Program-made: the position numbers and the translations under genes | Notes under the pieces: model-generated | The model's database searches: none | Seen by the model: only the letters and a program-made list of their open reading frames with translations | Told to the model about the DNA's origin: nothing | Source: Fasciola hepatica | Taxonomy: Eukaryota > Platyhelminthes > Trematoda > Plagiorchiida > Fasciolidae | DNA length: 64,000 nt | NCBI GenBank assembly: GCA_948099385.1 | Contig: CANUEZ040000129.1 | Coordinates: 1,550,001-1,614,000 of the forward strand | Reading direction: 5' to 3' | Shown here: piece after piece, positions 21,934 through 33,248 of the stretch | Layout of the letters: every line of letters starts with the position of its first letter | Numbering within the stretch: the stretch's first letter is position 1

Positions 21934-23132
21934 CTGATATGAAGGACAAAATATAAGAAATATAAGAAATCCATGACTAGGCGGGGTAGAGGAAGTTTTT
22001 ATTGTATCACGGGAAGGTTTCTGATTTCTTACCGTAACTTGAAAAAGGCGTTCTAAACTTGCAAACCAACGGGCATAAGCCGTTTCGTTTAGTATCAGAT
22101 GACTGTTGATCAACTGTCCGTGCAGTAGTCTGGTTGGCTTCAAATTTCTGCTATGACAAGTTTTGTTCAAAGGGAATTTAACTTGTCACGTGGAAATTCG
22201 ATTTTCTGTACACCTAGCAGAAATTCTATGGATTAATCTTCAACTACCATGAAATAATCGCCTGCTGGACACAACTCATCCAAACGACATTTGCAGATTT
22301 CCCTCAATATGCTTTTGCAATATTGAAATACATCAAACAGATTAGACAATCAGCGCACGAAATCATACCATTAGAACGCCTTTTTGACCATATTTGTGAG
22401 AACCCGTCCAAATAGTGGATGAACAAGTAAAAACCAGAGCCAGAGTTCAACAGGCTGTGAATTTGAGTTCACAAGTTTATGATTGTCAAATATTGCTTAA
22501 CTACAAATCCTCAACACACAATCACCAATCCATAAATCAAGGATGAAACGGCTGTACAGTGCTTCCATGGTTTTCAATGCTGAGTTGCATCAATACTGCA
22601 CGATGAATCGTATTCTGAAAGAGATCTTCATGTGTCATGTGTAAGGAACACATTGGTTTGGGGAGGTTTTTAGAAACGTCCAACTCACTAGCCTTTTTGA
22701 GACCAGGGTTTGATTGAATGTCAACGTTTCAGTGAAACTATATACTGTCCTACATGCCGCTTTTCGCACAAGTCTATTTGTTATGCACGACATACTCTTG
22801 AAAAGAAAACAGACAATATCTTGAACTCACGTTATAACGCATCCTTCAGAGGAGGCAGAACGGAAACGTGTCCTAGCATTTAAGTGTCGAAAGGCCCGCG
22901 GGTAAGATGCGTTCAATCTTAAAGTAGGTTGCAGTTCTTTGCTGATATTAATTACCGGCTTGCTACGCGACACTTTGGATGGGGGAAGAGTTCTATCGTC
23001 TACCATTGCAGCTATTCCTGAGAATGGATCTTAGTACTGTGCTATGATATGATTCACGGGTTCACTTTGGACATTCATTCGCGTTACTTGTTTATATTGT
23101 TTACTTCCTTTTTTATACATGCTCGCGCATCA

Positions 23133-23240
23133 GTGGAAGGGGTATACACCCCGTAGCCACGAAGGCCCACTGCACTATTCAAGATAACCGGCAACAAGAC
23201 CCCGAGAATTGGAGTGATGGAGAACCACATAAGGTCCTTC
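23133..23240 (-). repeat. Dispersed repeat R, copy 2 (in Wee1 intron 3)
   Basis: On the minus strand it reads ACCTTATGTGGTTCTCCAT...GTTGCCGGTTATC...AGTGCAGTGGGCC...GGGGTGTATACCCC. It lies less than 100 bp downstream of the exon 3 donor. Confidence 0.6.
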
Positions 23241-23336
23241 GATGTACTGTTACGGATCAAACCAAAGACGATCAGCAAAAAATTGGCACGTCCGCAAATG
23301 TAAAGTCGATGAGCATACAAAAGAAGTTCAGCTTAC

Positions 23337-23820
23337 TTTGTGACAATGATGCTTTGCATCAAGCTCGATTGATTCCTTCGTTGATGCCAAATAAGCCTCA
23401 GGTCTACTCATTTGAATGAGTATATTGCTTGGTTTCACGTCTCCATGCACCATAGACCAATTGGTATGCATATAATGCAATGCTCCAAGTATATGCGCCG
23501 TCAAGACAATGAGAGCTTTCTCGGATAACGCATTTTGTCTGGCACCATTCGGGGTAGGACTAGTAGAATAAACCATATTCGTCTGAACACAATCTTGCTC
23601 ATCACACTGCAAATCTATTGGTAGCGTCATACGAGGCACGGCTTCCGATGTGTCCAACTGGCGATCTGGGTGAAGAAAGTGAAACAAGCTTCCTCCAAGG
23701 CAATATTCCAACTGTGTGTAAACTGAATCGGATTCATACCAAGAACCGTAGAAACGAATGATATTTGGATGCTGGAGTAAAGCCAGGGCTTGCACTTCGT
23801 TCAGCATTTCACCGGAGGAA
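23337..23820 (-). CDS. wee1: Wee1 exon 3 (helix C to catalytic loop)
   Basis: This exon encodes 'NEVQALALLQHPNIIRFYGSW' (helix C Glu at about residue 295), hinge 'EYCLGGSL' (~325-332) and catalytic loop 'VHGDVKPSN' (Asp ~414, Asn ~419), all aligned with Wee1. Between hinge and helix E lies an insert of about 45 residues that the human protein lacks ('DRQLDTSEAV' through 'NGARQNAL'). The acceptor is ATTCGTTAAG just before 23820; a second candidate, TTTTTTCAG before 23860, keeps the same frame and would add 13 residues. The donor is GTAAGC. After the catalytic loop the exon runs on about 30 residues with no human match. Confidence 0.85.
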
Positions 23821-25159
23821 CTTAACGAATCAAAAAGGATGAAAAAATAATAAAGCACCCTGAAAAAACCAAGAACTTGAACAGAGATCGAAATTACGAA
23901 AATAAAAAGCGCAGGATGAAAGGTGGATGCAATATTTGAATTTGATGATACCTCAACAGAATCTGTTCAAGGTTACGCACATCCAAGTGAAAGTAAGAAT
24001 CAACAGATTCGGACCAAGAACAAGCCAAGAGGCCCTCAGTCAGTCAGCACCATGGAGGTGCTTTGTTTTACAATCGAAGACTGAGTGATGTGTCAGTACC
24101 GACACAATCAACAGTTCGCCGGTTTTTGTCACACATCAAATGGTGCATAGTGAGGAGAAAGTCTTTTAGGTATCTGGCGAAAACGAGGAACTTTTGTCGT
24201 TTTTTCACCGACGTCCAGTCATGGGCTCAGTGAATGTGGTAAGCATCATACCGATAAAATCAAACTACTGTATTCGTAAACCGAATGACAGCACATCTAT
24301 GTAGTCCTTTTTGCCTGTGGACTGGGTCGGTAAGAGATAGTTGGATAACGGAATGATTCATTGTATTTGTGAAGCGTTGAATTAACAATAAAACGACAAC
24401 AGTGAGACGTGGTAAATCTGCATAGTTATGAGAAGTGTCTTGAGAGACGTATTATTATCTGTCAAAAGCAGTGCAGTCAAGAAACGATTTAGAATGGAGG
24501 CAGGGCAAGATCTACTGGGACGTGATATCACGCAGAATATGGACCGTGAAGAAACGTGTAGTCAATAGTAAGCCGAGGTTTTCCTTTTAGCATTCGACTG
24601 TCATGTTCAATGGTGTTCATGTAGGTTAGCCTCAGTTTTCTCCTGCTCTTCGTCAGCACCATCGAAGTAATTGTCGAAGTTGGCTTCGTTTCACGCGAGA
24701 ACAGTGTAATTCGGAATCCGTTAGGCTTTTACCATGTTCAATCTAATAGTTTGGATGAGAGCACAGGGACTATTTACATACTAACGATTATCAGATGGGC
24801 GAAAATTATATTCAAACTAACAACGGCGATGTCACCGGCATATTCCAAGTCAAAAACTCTATTCCCTGGGAGGAATTCAACTCCACCGGTTGATAGACTA
24901 GGTAGGGGGACCCCTGAAATTGCCTGCAGTGTCGCTGGAAAATCAAATTAAACCATTTTTGGTGGATTTTTCTATGAATGCTTGCTATCGTGCTAATTTG
25001 AAGGCCACCAATGCTACCGTGCTTTCAAACCCCAATCATTTTGTCTTCTGTGAACGTCACCGATTACCTTATTTTTGCTTCAATCATTGTTGCCCATTTG
25101 AAACTGTCTACATCCAAACTGATCGATATTCTTCATCAGCACAGCTGCGAAGAAAGATA

Positions 25160-26795
25160 GAGTAAGCTTACAGACGTGGACAGAGAACTCAAATCAAAAA
25201 CTCACCAACTTGGCCAAATCTGCAGTTAAACGCCTGAAAAAGTTGTACATAGATGCCAGCCTAGGAAACAGCATTTGTCGTGGCATGTGGAAAGCCATGA
25301 AAAACATCTATATGGCAGTAACTCGAGTAACAAAAAACACTTACATTACAAAACTCAGCTCTGATTTTAGCTAAGTAACGCAGCCTACTTCCGTGCCAGT
25401 CTTTACCGATTCATTTAAGCCACCAACAATCGAACTCACTGTGGTCTTCCAACAGCTGTGCAAATTCAAGATAAACAAAGCTCCCAGTCCAGATGAGCTA
25501 CCATAAGCTTTACTCCAGGAGTATACTGGCGATCTTTCGGTTCCACTAGCCAATATACTCAATAATTGTCTAAGAAGCGGAAAAATCTTTGACATCTGGA
25601 GACTGACCACGATGAAGCTTGTTCCCAAGAAAGAACCCTGGAAATACCGCGCCATCGCTTGAAATTATGATGTTCAAATTGTTTGAGAGGCGAGTAAGCT
25701 TCAGGTCTGCTGGAAAAGACACCAGTTTGCCTATCGGTCTTCGCGTTTCACATTTAACGCCGTAGCTTACATAGTCCATTCAGCAGTTACAACATTAAAC
25801 ACCAAGTGTAAGACTGTCAGAATGATATTTTTGGATTATAACAACCCATTTGGCTGCCTTGATCAATTAGTATTGCTCAGTATGCTCTCCGTAAGTGGTG
25901 TTAACCCAAACGTCTGCAGGCTAATTTCAGACTACTTCACTGGTCGAAGACATTTCACATGCTTTAGCGATCAAAAGTCTTCTTCTCTTCCAGTTGACTC
26001 CAGTGTTACAAGGTGCAATTTTTCCCTTTTTTCTTTTCTTCGTACGTTGAACAACTTCCGATCCCTCCGACATTTATTAGCTGCAAATTCGCCGACGATG
26101 TAGTTTTAGGATGTGAGTTACCGACGCCCGAAGGAATTCAAAAATTCAGATTAAACTAAACGAAGTTGCTAACTAGTCCTCATCCCGCTCCCTAGTACTG
26201 AACGCCGGGATGTATTATTTTCCTTGCTTTCTGATGAACCACATAGAGCCCTCACTAACAGGTTTCCTTTCCTATCTGCGAACAACGAACCCATACCATC
26301 CCATAATCTTTCACGGTCCGTGAATGTTCAACAGATTTTCGTAAAGTAAGAAAGTTGTCATTTTCTTTCTACATCTGAGATTACTTTTGATCCCAAATCA
26401 GTTAGTTATTAGATTGGTGACCGCATGTCTTCTATCACACTGGTTGTACTGCTCTCTAGTTATTCTCTCCGGCCTACTGAAGAGAGATTTCAACTTGATA
26501 ACAAGATCCACAAAATACATCTCCAAGTGCAGTGGCATATCCAGAGATACACTTTTTAACATTATCACTGATAAACACATCTATGTTTGTGGCCAGTTTA
26601 CTTCCAAAATACTTCAAGATATACACCACCCTCCACATAACGGACTTTCAAAAGCTGTGTCTACAACATGTACGCGCTCAAAATTTTTACTTGCTCGCAC
26701 TTCTGCATATGACAACTGTTTTGCCGTATCTTGCTCGTCTGCTTGTTGATCTAATGAAAGTCATCAAAGACCCACGAAACTGTTTAATTAGATGA
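25160..26795 (+). mobile_element. CR1/Jockey-like LINE, decayed
   Basis: Frames in order give the RT finger region near 25460-25660 ('KINKAPSPD'-like), 'MIFLDYNNPFGCLDQLVLLS' with 'GVNPNVCRLISDYFTGR' (25822-25960), the active-site block 'KFADDVVLGCELPTPEGIQK' near 26085-26145, then the C-terminus 'VTACLLSHWLYCS', 'RSTKYISKCSG' and 'ILPYLARLL'-like ends (26400-26790). FADD is the catalytic strand. Many frameshifts and stops make it non-functional. The endonuclease is not seen. It lies antisense to the Wee1 gene within intron 2. Confidence 0.8.
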
Positions 26796-26869
26796 AGCTT
26801 ACCAATTTGTGCGTATTTTATATCCATAGATATGGTGTAAATGATGAAAATCCACCCAATCGGGTGCAT

Positions 26870-27110
26870 AAAGCTACTACTGACTTGACTTGAAGACATT
26901 CCATAGTACATCCTGTGACCTAAAGTTGAAAAGAACTAGGGATATAGAGCAACCGTGTCGTATTTCCCCGGACGACAAAAGTGAGCGAAAGCTGGCCGTG
27001 GGCCCTGGTCCAGCCTGAAGAATGACGTTACGACTCATTGATATGCTGGCATAGCGCAACCAATGGTATTTTTGAGTTTACTATATTTTAATTCTCCTGA
27101 TTTTCTTTTT
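26870..27110 (-). pseudogene. RTE reverse transcriptase fragment
   Basis: A minus-strand frame contains 'SSGEIRHGCSISLVLFNF', the decayed equivalent of the RTE motif 'SSGVRQGCPLSPFLFNF'. Nothing longer is preserved, and the frame to 27235 above it is unrecognised. Confidence 0.6.
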
Positions 27111-27478
27111 AACCACTTTGTACCCCGTCCCTTATGTTTCCAATCGGGCTTTTTTGTTGAGACAGCATCTATAACCATTTCAATCGGTGCACGTTTACTG
27201 GTTAGACGTGAGCGGAGCTGAAAGCAGGCACCCATGAGATTCAGCGAAACTGTCCTTCAATATCAGCTTTTATTCTCAATTTTGTTAAAAAGGTCTGTTT
27301 TAAATTCAAGAACTGGGTGGTTTTCGTGGCTCTCTTTGTATTACTTCTTAACGACCAGTCATATTATTGTAGTATCGGTTGTCCGGGTTTGAACTACTGC
27401 TGGCAGTAAGTCGCGAGGGACACGGGAGCTCGAGTGATATTCACGAAAACCACTTGACGAATAAACATGGGTACTTAC

Positions 27479-27622
27479 CTCCCGTATGGTCGATCCAGTT
27501 CGAAATCACAACGAGATCGTTTTAGACAATACAGTACGCCACTCAGCCGATGTCGGGCTTTATACAGGACCGCCAAGCGAGTACGCGATATATCAGTGAG
27601 GTTGGAGAATGATCCTGCGAGA
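27479..27622 (-). CDS. wee1: Wee1 exon 2 (kinase N-lobe, beta 1-3)
   Basis: This exon encodes 'VLYKARHRLSGVLYCLKRSR', aligned with human 'SVFKCVKRLDGCIYAIKRSKK'; the ATP-anchoring Lys is at about residue 273. The glycine-rich loop upstream should read GxGxFG but here reads S-R-T-R-L-A. The acceptor ACAAAATAG before 27622 keeps the frame with exon 1 (phase 2); the stronger-looking CGCAG at 27615 would break it. The donor is GTAAGT. It has no long open frame of its own. Confidence 0.8.
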
Positions 27623-27662
27623 CTATTTTGAAGGTTATTATAAATCAAGAGGGCTCACTTAC

Positions 27663-28378
27663 TTGTTACAATTAAATATAGGGTTGATCCCAACGGGACG
27701 CTCCTCGTGATGTCTTTCACCAGGAATGAAGCGGGTCATAAATCGATTGACGGTTGGGCGATTCAAAACATCTGGACATACATCAGCTAATCGGGCATAA
27801 CGTTCAACTGTAGATGCGGTTTGTTGACTGATACTAAGATAAGACTGCATATTCAGATCGTCTACCATTGAAGCTTTCTTCCTCTGTTCAGAGGCAGAGT
27901 CGACCACACCCGCTGTGCTGTTAGTGTCTGGAGTGAACAGTAACCTTGGGCTCATAGACAAATTGGCAGACTGATTGATTCGAGCAGAGAGATGCATAGC
28001 ACGCTGTTCCATATGACGTGCGTAAGAGAGACTATGCCGTAAGTGATCGCTAAGGTAGCCCTTTCCTATTGAGCGGTCAGATAAGTCGACGCCAAAACTA
28101 TGACCATCAGGAGACGGAGTATCAATACTCCCGTTGGCATGAAACCCGGCTTTTACCAAATTATGGGTCTCAACCTCAAGTGGTGGGTACGGAATAGCGG
28201 ATAAACGGTTTTTAGAAAGTAACGGTGAAATCTGCAGGCCAGAGTGATCCGCCGAATTATCCGTGTCCGAATCTCGAGTGAAAGTGAATAATGGAGATAC
28301 TTCCATTCCATGACGTGAACACGCCGGTGTGGAGGAAGACGGTGACTGAGACATGACCGATCCTCTGCTTCGCTTCAT
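27663..28378 (-). CDS. wee1: Wee1 exon 1 (N-terminal regulatory region)
   Basis: This exon encodes about 238 residues starting at ATG 28378, which has A at -3 (TAAAATGA) and a stop upstream in frame. It is Ser/Thr-rich with many SP and TP sites ('SQSPSSS', 'DTPSPDG', 'SMSPRLLFTPDT'), typical of the CDK-regulated N-termini of Wee1. 'LLFTPDT' and 'VGINPIF' correspond to blocks in human Wee1. The donor GTAAGTGAG follows AACAA. The region is probably disordered and controls stability and localisation, by analogy with the family. Confidence 0.8.
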
Positions 28379-29059
28379 TTTAGCTGAAGTATGGAATCCG
28401 GTTTAGGAAAACGAAAGAACTTGGATACCGGCAGGCAGATGAAACAAGGCATACAACATTTACTTCATTATGCACTATAAGACAGGATGAAGAGGCGACT
28501 AGTGGAGTAAACTACGGAAACTAAAACAATGATCACGCCAAGTAATCAGTACTTTCTTGATCGTCACGGGCCAACTTCTTAACGGTCCACTGAAGCGGAT
28601 TACTATCGAAAGAGCGCATAGTTTGTTCCTCAAAACGTGGTGAGTTGAGCTTATGTTCATCAATTCAGTTCATCCAACTTCCGTGCCCTTGTTTTGGTTG
28701 CTACCCTACTGCATCAATACATAAACTAAAACAGCTCATGATTCTGAACTTCTCAAAACTCTCAAAATCCGAAATACCGGTTAGGTGCAGATAATCAGTT
28801 TACATTTCGAACAAGAAAAACTTTTCAGTCTTATGATGAAAAACGGTTAATATCATCGAATTACTTGAAAAAACAAGATGGGCTAACAGGTTTGTTTTCA
28901 GTGATACTTAATCACAACACAATTCAGTGTACATAACTAGATACATCAAATGAGGAGAGTGTTGGGGGATTGTTTACACCTGTGATAGATCTATTCGGAA
29001 ACTGCATGTGGATAGATTACCGCATGCTTAGCGCTAGCTTTCAGTCGGTCTAGGACTTC
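28379..29059. other. Upstream flank of the Wee1 gene
   Basis: It should contain the promoter and 5' UTR of the minus-strand gene. No TATA box, CpG-rich block or second gene could be called with confidence. AT-rich, with no recognised repeat. Confidence 0.4.
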
Positions 29060-30250
29060 CAGCCACAGCAGACCTAGTGTATGAACAAGTTGTTTCTGAA
29101 CAAACAAATGGGACTGTAGAGGCGAACACTGATTGTTTTCGCTGTCAAAAATGCGACATCTTACCGGCCTGGACAGACCGCCTTAGACTATATATCGAAG
29201 GAGGGGCGAATTACGTCGGTTACGTTCATCGTGCGGTTAGTCTTAACCATATTCACGTTCGATTTCAGATAGGGGAAGATCAAAAGCGACAACATGCAGT
29301 GTTGATGGATTGGGTTGTTTCCACTTTGCTATGACAGAGAACAAATCGGCGGATACTGTCTATCGGAGCTACCGTTCAAAGGCGTTTAACGCCGATAATC
29401 TGAGACTACTCCGTGAGCTCTTCCACATTGGTGTAGTACGCACGAACCATTTCGTTATTGTGAAAAACCAACCGTTTTTCGTTTGTCAGATAAAGATTGT
29501 AGGACAATTGCGTTGCGTACGTGTCAAATTCAAAAACCATTTTCATGAACGAATGGGAATCAGACTGATAAAAGCCACACAACCCTTCGGAAAACTCAAT
29601 ATTGACTTAAAAGGTCCCTCACCTTCATCCATACAAAGAATATCTCCTAGATATTATTGACGAATACTCACGTCTCCCTTTTGCGTACCCTTGTGCTAGT
29701 TTGAGCTCACCAACAGTCATTTCCTGTTTGACTAATTTGTTTTCGATCTTTGATACGTCTTGTTATTCATTCAAATCGCGGTCCTGCATTTATGTCTGAA
29801 GAGCTAAAACAATTCCTCTACGAAAAAGTGTGATTGCTAGCAGAACTACGGCGCACAACCCACAGTGTAATGGTCAGATGGAACCAATAAACGGGGCACT
29901 ATGGAAAACGCCACGTTATCCCTACAGTCCAGAGACTTAGAACTTGGACTGTTCCGGATGCATTATACTCAATAAGATCTTTTTTGCGTACTGACACGAA
30001 TGCTGCTCCGCACGAACGGCTTTTTACGCTCAACCGGAAGTCGTATTCAGCAATATCATAACCTAAATGATTCACAACTCCTGGACTAGTGTCATCACAT
30101 AATTGCCGACAAACGAAGTATGACCATTTGGTGGATGAGGTTGATTTCATCGAGCACAGCCCTGAATATGCACATATTTGTGGTCGCGACGGACGAAAGA
30201 ATAGTTTACTTTCGATACCGAACGCCAATATAAACCAGTTTTGCATTCTC
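29060..30250 (+). pseudogene. Ty3/Gypsy integrase, decayed
   Basis: The frame 29310-29660 includes the end of the zinc-binding region and 'LIKATQPFGKLNIDLKGPSPS', the entry to the integrase core with its first catalytic Asp. Frames beyond give 'DEYSR' (~29660), 'MSEELKQFLYEK' (~29791-29826), 'CNGQMEPINGALWK' (~29871-29910, including the catalytic Glu position as E) and 'HECCSARTAF' (the usual ATNATPHERLF block). The end near 30110-30240 retains 'KYDHLVDEVDFIEHSPEYAHI'-like residues across frames. It is a dead copy whose likely 3' LTR is 30442-30883. Confidence 0.75.
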
Positions 30251-30441
30251 TAACTCAATGAGTATTATTATGATAACCTTTGTTTGGTAATTTTTTTACG
30301 TTTCCTTTTAGTGCATGGAAGATTTGCAGATGAATAAAGCCTAAATTATCAGGCTTCATTTTTTATCGATTTTTGTATCGTCGTCTGTTGCAACTGTACA
30401 GTCGCATCTGATCGCACTAGAAGAAAATGTGGTGGTCATCC

Positions 30442-30883
30442 TGTAACAGGGAATGCTGGGGCGAGAGAACGGCGTGAACATCAAGGCGAACGAACGAACC
30501 AAACGAGGGCCACAGACAAAAGAACAGGTGGCGAATATGTCGGAGGCGTCCCGACGCAGGCAAAAAGAAGCATACAGACGACCAGAGAGGAAGCAGCGGG
30601 ATCTCCGGCAACCAGCAAGATAGCTCAGATGAAGGGCTGCCGATCGAGCTGTCAACTGAGACAGTCGGGCCAACCGAAGGGAAATGACGGGCAAGAGAAG
30701 CAAGCCATCGGCCACAAGCAAATGGACAGAACGCAGCCGAAGCGCTCAAGCAGCGGCAATAGCAATCTTGGTGCCGCGCAGTCTGGAAAAAGGCCTATAT
30801 AAGCGACTGTATGTGTGCCATGACTTGACTTGTGTGATCGTGGGAATACAAGTATCCTGCCGTGTGTTGTCGTCCTTGTTACA
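30442..30883 (+). repeat. LTR, Gypsy family B (probably 3' LTR of 29060-30250)
   Basis: This 442-bp repeat runs from TGTAACAGGG to TTGTTACA. It contains CCTATATAAGCG near 30794-30805 as a TATA-like box. A purine-rich stretch (AGAAGAAAATGTGGTGG) lies just upstream at ~30418-30436, fitting a polypurine tract. ATC flanks both ends but is too short to prove a target duplication. It shares its family with 10656-11055. Confidence 0.7.
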
Positions 30884-30911
30884 ATCCAACTTGTTCTCAA
30901 ACCTCACCTAT

Positions 30912-31020
30912 TGAGACCTTATGTGATTCTTTGCCACTCCAAGTCTCACAGCTTGGTTGCCGGTTATCCCTAATAGCACAGTAGGCCTCTGTGACTACGA
31001 GGGATACCCCTTTCAGTGCA
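30912..31020 (+). repeat. Dispersed repeat R, copy 3
   Basis: It holds ACCTTATGTGATTCTTTGCC, then GGTTGCCGGTTATCCCTAATAG and GTGACTACGAGGGATACCCC. It is the most complete plus-strand copy in the window. Confidence 0.6.
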
Positions 31021-31149
31021 GTCATACGTAAGTATGTAGTCAAACAGTTTCCAAATCGGGCAAACAACATTCTCCTGAGTGGTTCAGCCACGCCGGAAAT
31101 CGCGATGTGGGCTTAAAGAACTTAGTATTCGGACGGTAGTGCCGTTCAA

Positions 31150-31565
31150 TCATCATCGTCATCGTACAGCGTTAAACAGAAGGGCAAGCCCCACTGACCA
31201 CTGCCTTTCTCACCATGTTGCACGTTGAACTAAAAAGCATGAATTACAAGATGGATAGGGAGTGGACCAACAGGGGAGGGAAAAGAAGGGAACATCCTAA
31301 TAGCTAACACACGGAATACACAGTCTAACTGCACAAACGCACATCGATTAATCACTCTGATTCAACAGAAAGTGACATGATCGCCACTGTTCATGGTTCG
31401 CAGCCATATCCTTCAGTGTCTCCACCGCTCCGTTACTCCCAAAACTCGTAATCTCTTTGTGCAGGCCAGAAACAAATACTCGCCTTCCTCTAGAAGGCCA
31501 AGGACTGTTTCGTCCGCCACAAAGCCGAACATCTAGCTTCTTCCACCACGGGTAGTCGGCCATCC
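31150..31565 (-). mobile_element. RTE-type LINE 3' end
   Basis: The 3' UTR (31150-31347) is nearly the reverse complement of 10245-10449, including a TGATGATGATGA-type tail. The adjoining frame, ending at 31348, has 'LKDMAANHEQWRSCHFLLNQ', as at the end of the 8990-10449 copy. Only the last ~400 bp of the element are present. It belongs to the same subfamily as that copy. Confidence 0.8.
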
Positions 31566-33067
31566 TGGTTTCTTGCCAAATCTGCTTCTCGTAATTTCTG
31601 CCTCTTCAATATCTCCCAAATTCCTAACTCTTCTGAATCTTTAGTCTATGAACCCTACGAGAAAGTCGAGGTTTTTGCTTCTAACTCCCCTTTACCCAAC
31701 TCTTCTATTCTGCCGCATCCAACCACTCTTACTAGCCATCCTTTTATTTCCCTTGTCACAACCAGAAATGTCCCCCAGACCGTACAATCACTCGACCGAA
31801 ATAAACCATCCGGTCACGACGGTATTCCACCTATCCTCCTGAAAATGTGCCCCAGAGTTCACACAAATTTTGTTATATTTTTCGTTTTCCTTCCCAATCT
31901 GGTAAGTTCCCAGTCCATGGAAAGAGACCGTAATTTCTCTTGTTCCCAAACACGACAACTCCTCCGACGCGAACAACTAATTTCCCTAGCTTCTGTTATT
32001 TTGAAAATCATGGAAACGGCAATTTCGGACTAGTTGCTACCGTCCCTCAGAAGCGAAGGACTGCTAAATGATCGTCAATACGCGTTTGGACCTCGTCGTT
32101 TCATTGGTGATCTACTAGCTATGACTTGACACTCCTGGTCAGCGGCACTCGATAACCACGGAGAAAAACACCTGGTCTCCCTAGACATATCGAAGGCTTT
32201 TGTTCGTGTCTCGCACAACGGCTTACTGTCTGAATCATCTTTGGATTTCTCTCAGCCCCTGTCTTGTGGACGTCGAATTTACTCGGTAACCAGACCACTT
32301 CCGTTTGAGTCGATGAGGTTCAACCACAGTCTTTTTCCGTGAATGCTAGTGTTTCTCAAGGTTCCGTACTTTCACCCGCCTTGCTTTTGCTTTTCATTAA
32401 TGATCTTTTGTTAATCACTTCGAACTCCATCCACGCTTTTGCCAATGATGCCGCTTTTCACTACTCCATTTCGTATTCCATCTCCTACAATGTCACCGTC
32501 AACATCGACCGTGACTGCTGTCTTTCAATCGACTCCTCATCTTGGTCTTCATACACATGTCCGCTTGCTTTTTGCGCTGCGCACAAGACTGGTTATCTAT
32601 TCCGCCCTGGACGCTTCTTCAAACCAGCCAACCTCTTCCTACTTTACAAGGCTCAAATTTGTCCCATACTTGAATAATGTTGTCGCGTGTGGGGTGGAGC
32701 TTTGTCTTCTTTATCTCTTCTCGACCGGGTCAAGCGTAAAGCCATTCGTTTGGTAAATGACCCAGTTTTAACATCCGATTTGCAATCGTTTTCTTATCGC
32801 CGGGCATTTGATTCATTGTTCCCATTTCACCGCTATTCTCTTAGGCTTTGTCCTTCCGAGCTTGCCTCGTCTGTTTCTATCCTCATTACTTTCCAACGCT
32901 AATCCCGAGCACAGGCTGCTAATCACCCTCACCAGGTTCCTGCCGCTTCATCTCGAACCTCAACTTTTAAGTCCCTGTTTCCCCCGAACGGTAAAGTTAT
33001 GGAACACCCTTTCACTCCGTCTTTCCACTCACCTACAACCTTCCTGTTTACAAAAGCGGAATAAATA
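31566..33067 (+). mobile_element. Jockey/I-superfamily-like LINE, decayed
   Basis: Across frames the order is 'RNKPSGHDGIPP' (~31798), 'HLVSLDISKAFVRVSHNGLL' (32172-32230, RT block A with its catalytic Asp), 'GSVLSPALLLLFINDL' (32360-32410), then an active-site region where the catalytic aspartates are partly lost ('ANDAA' for 'ADD'). 'LLDRVKRKAIRLVND' and 'FPRTVKLWNTLS' (32718-33015) are the C-terminal blocks of such elements. It starts directly at the edge of the minus-strand RTE end at 31565. Confidence 0.75.
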
Positions 33068-33173
33068 GACTGATCTTGACGTGACTGTTCCCTACACACT
33101 CCATCTAAAATTTGTTCTCGTCTTATGGGGTTTACTCCTTTTACTGTAACTTATTTCGTGCGTAACAAAGTTT

Positions 33174-33248
33174 CAGAGACCCACAGCACTATAAGAGATA
33201 ACCGGCAACCCAACTCCGAAAATTGGAGTACAGAATCACATAAGGTTT
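33174..33248 (-). repeat. Dispersed repeat R, copy 4
   Basis: On the minus strand it contains ACCTTATGTGATTCTG, CCAATTTTCGG and GTTGCCGGTTATCTC. It sits ~110 bp after the LINE end at 33067. Confidence 0.6.

Larger units (their letters stand above)
23821..27478 (-). other. Wee1 intron 2, colonised by retrotransposons
   Basis: This ~3.66-kb intron separates the beta-3 lysine exon from helix C. It holds a plus-strand CR1/Jockey-like LINE (25160-26795) and a minus-strand RTE fragment (26870-27110). The stretch 23873-25150 is unassigned. Confidence 0.75.
19031..28378 (-). other. wee1: Wee1-family kinase gene (six exons identified, 3' end not found)
   Basis: The exons, in minus-strand order, are 28378-27663, 27622-27479, 23820-23337, 21933-21736, 20163-20062 and 19105-19031. 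All junctions use GT..AG and the phases agree (2, 2, 0, 0, 0, 0), giving about 573 residues. Wee1 kinases phosphorylate the inhibitory tyrosine of CDK1 in the nucleus and hold cells before mitosis. Wee1 rather than Myt1 is favoured by 'EYCLGGSL' in the hinge and by 'GINPIF', which matches the 'NINPF' block before the human kinase domain. The C-terminal tail after the kinase lobe is not located; exon 6 ends in a strong GTGAGT donor, so more exons must exist below 19031. Confidence 0.85.
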
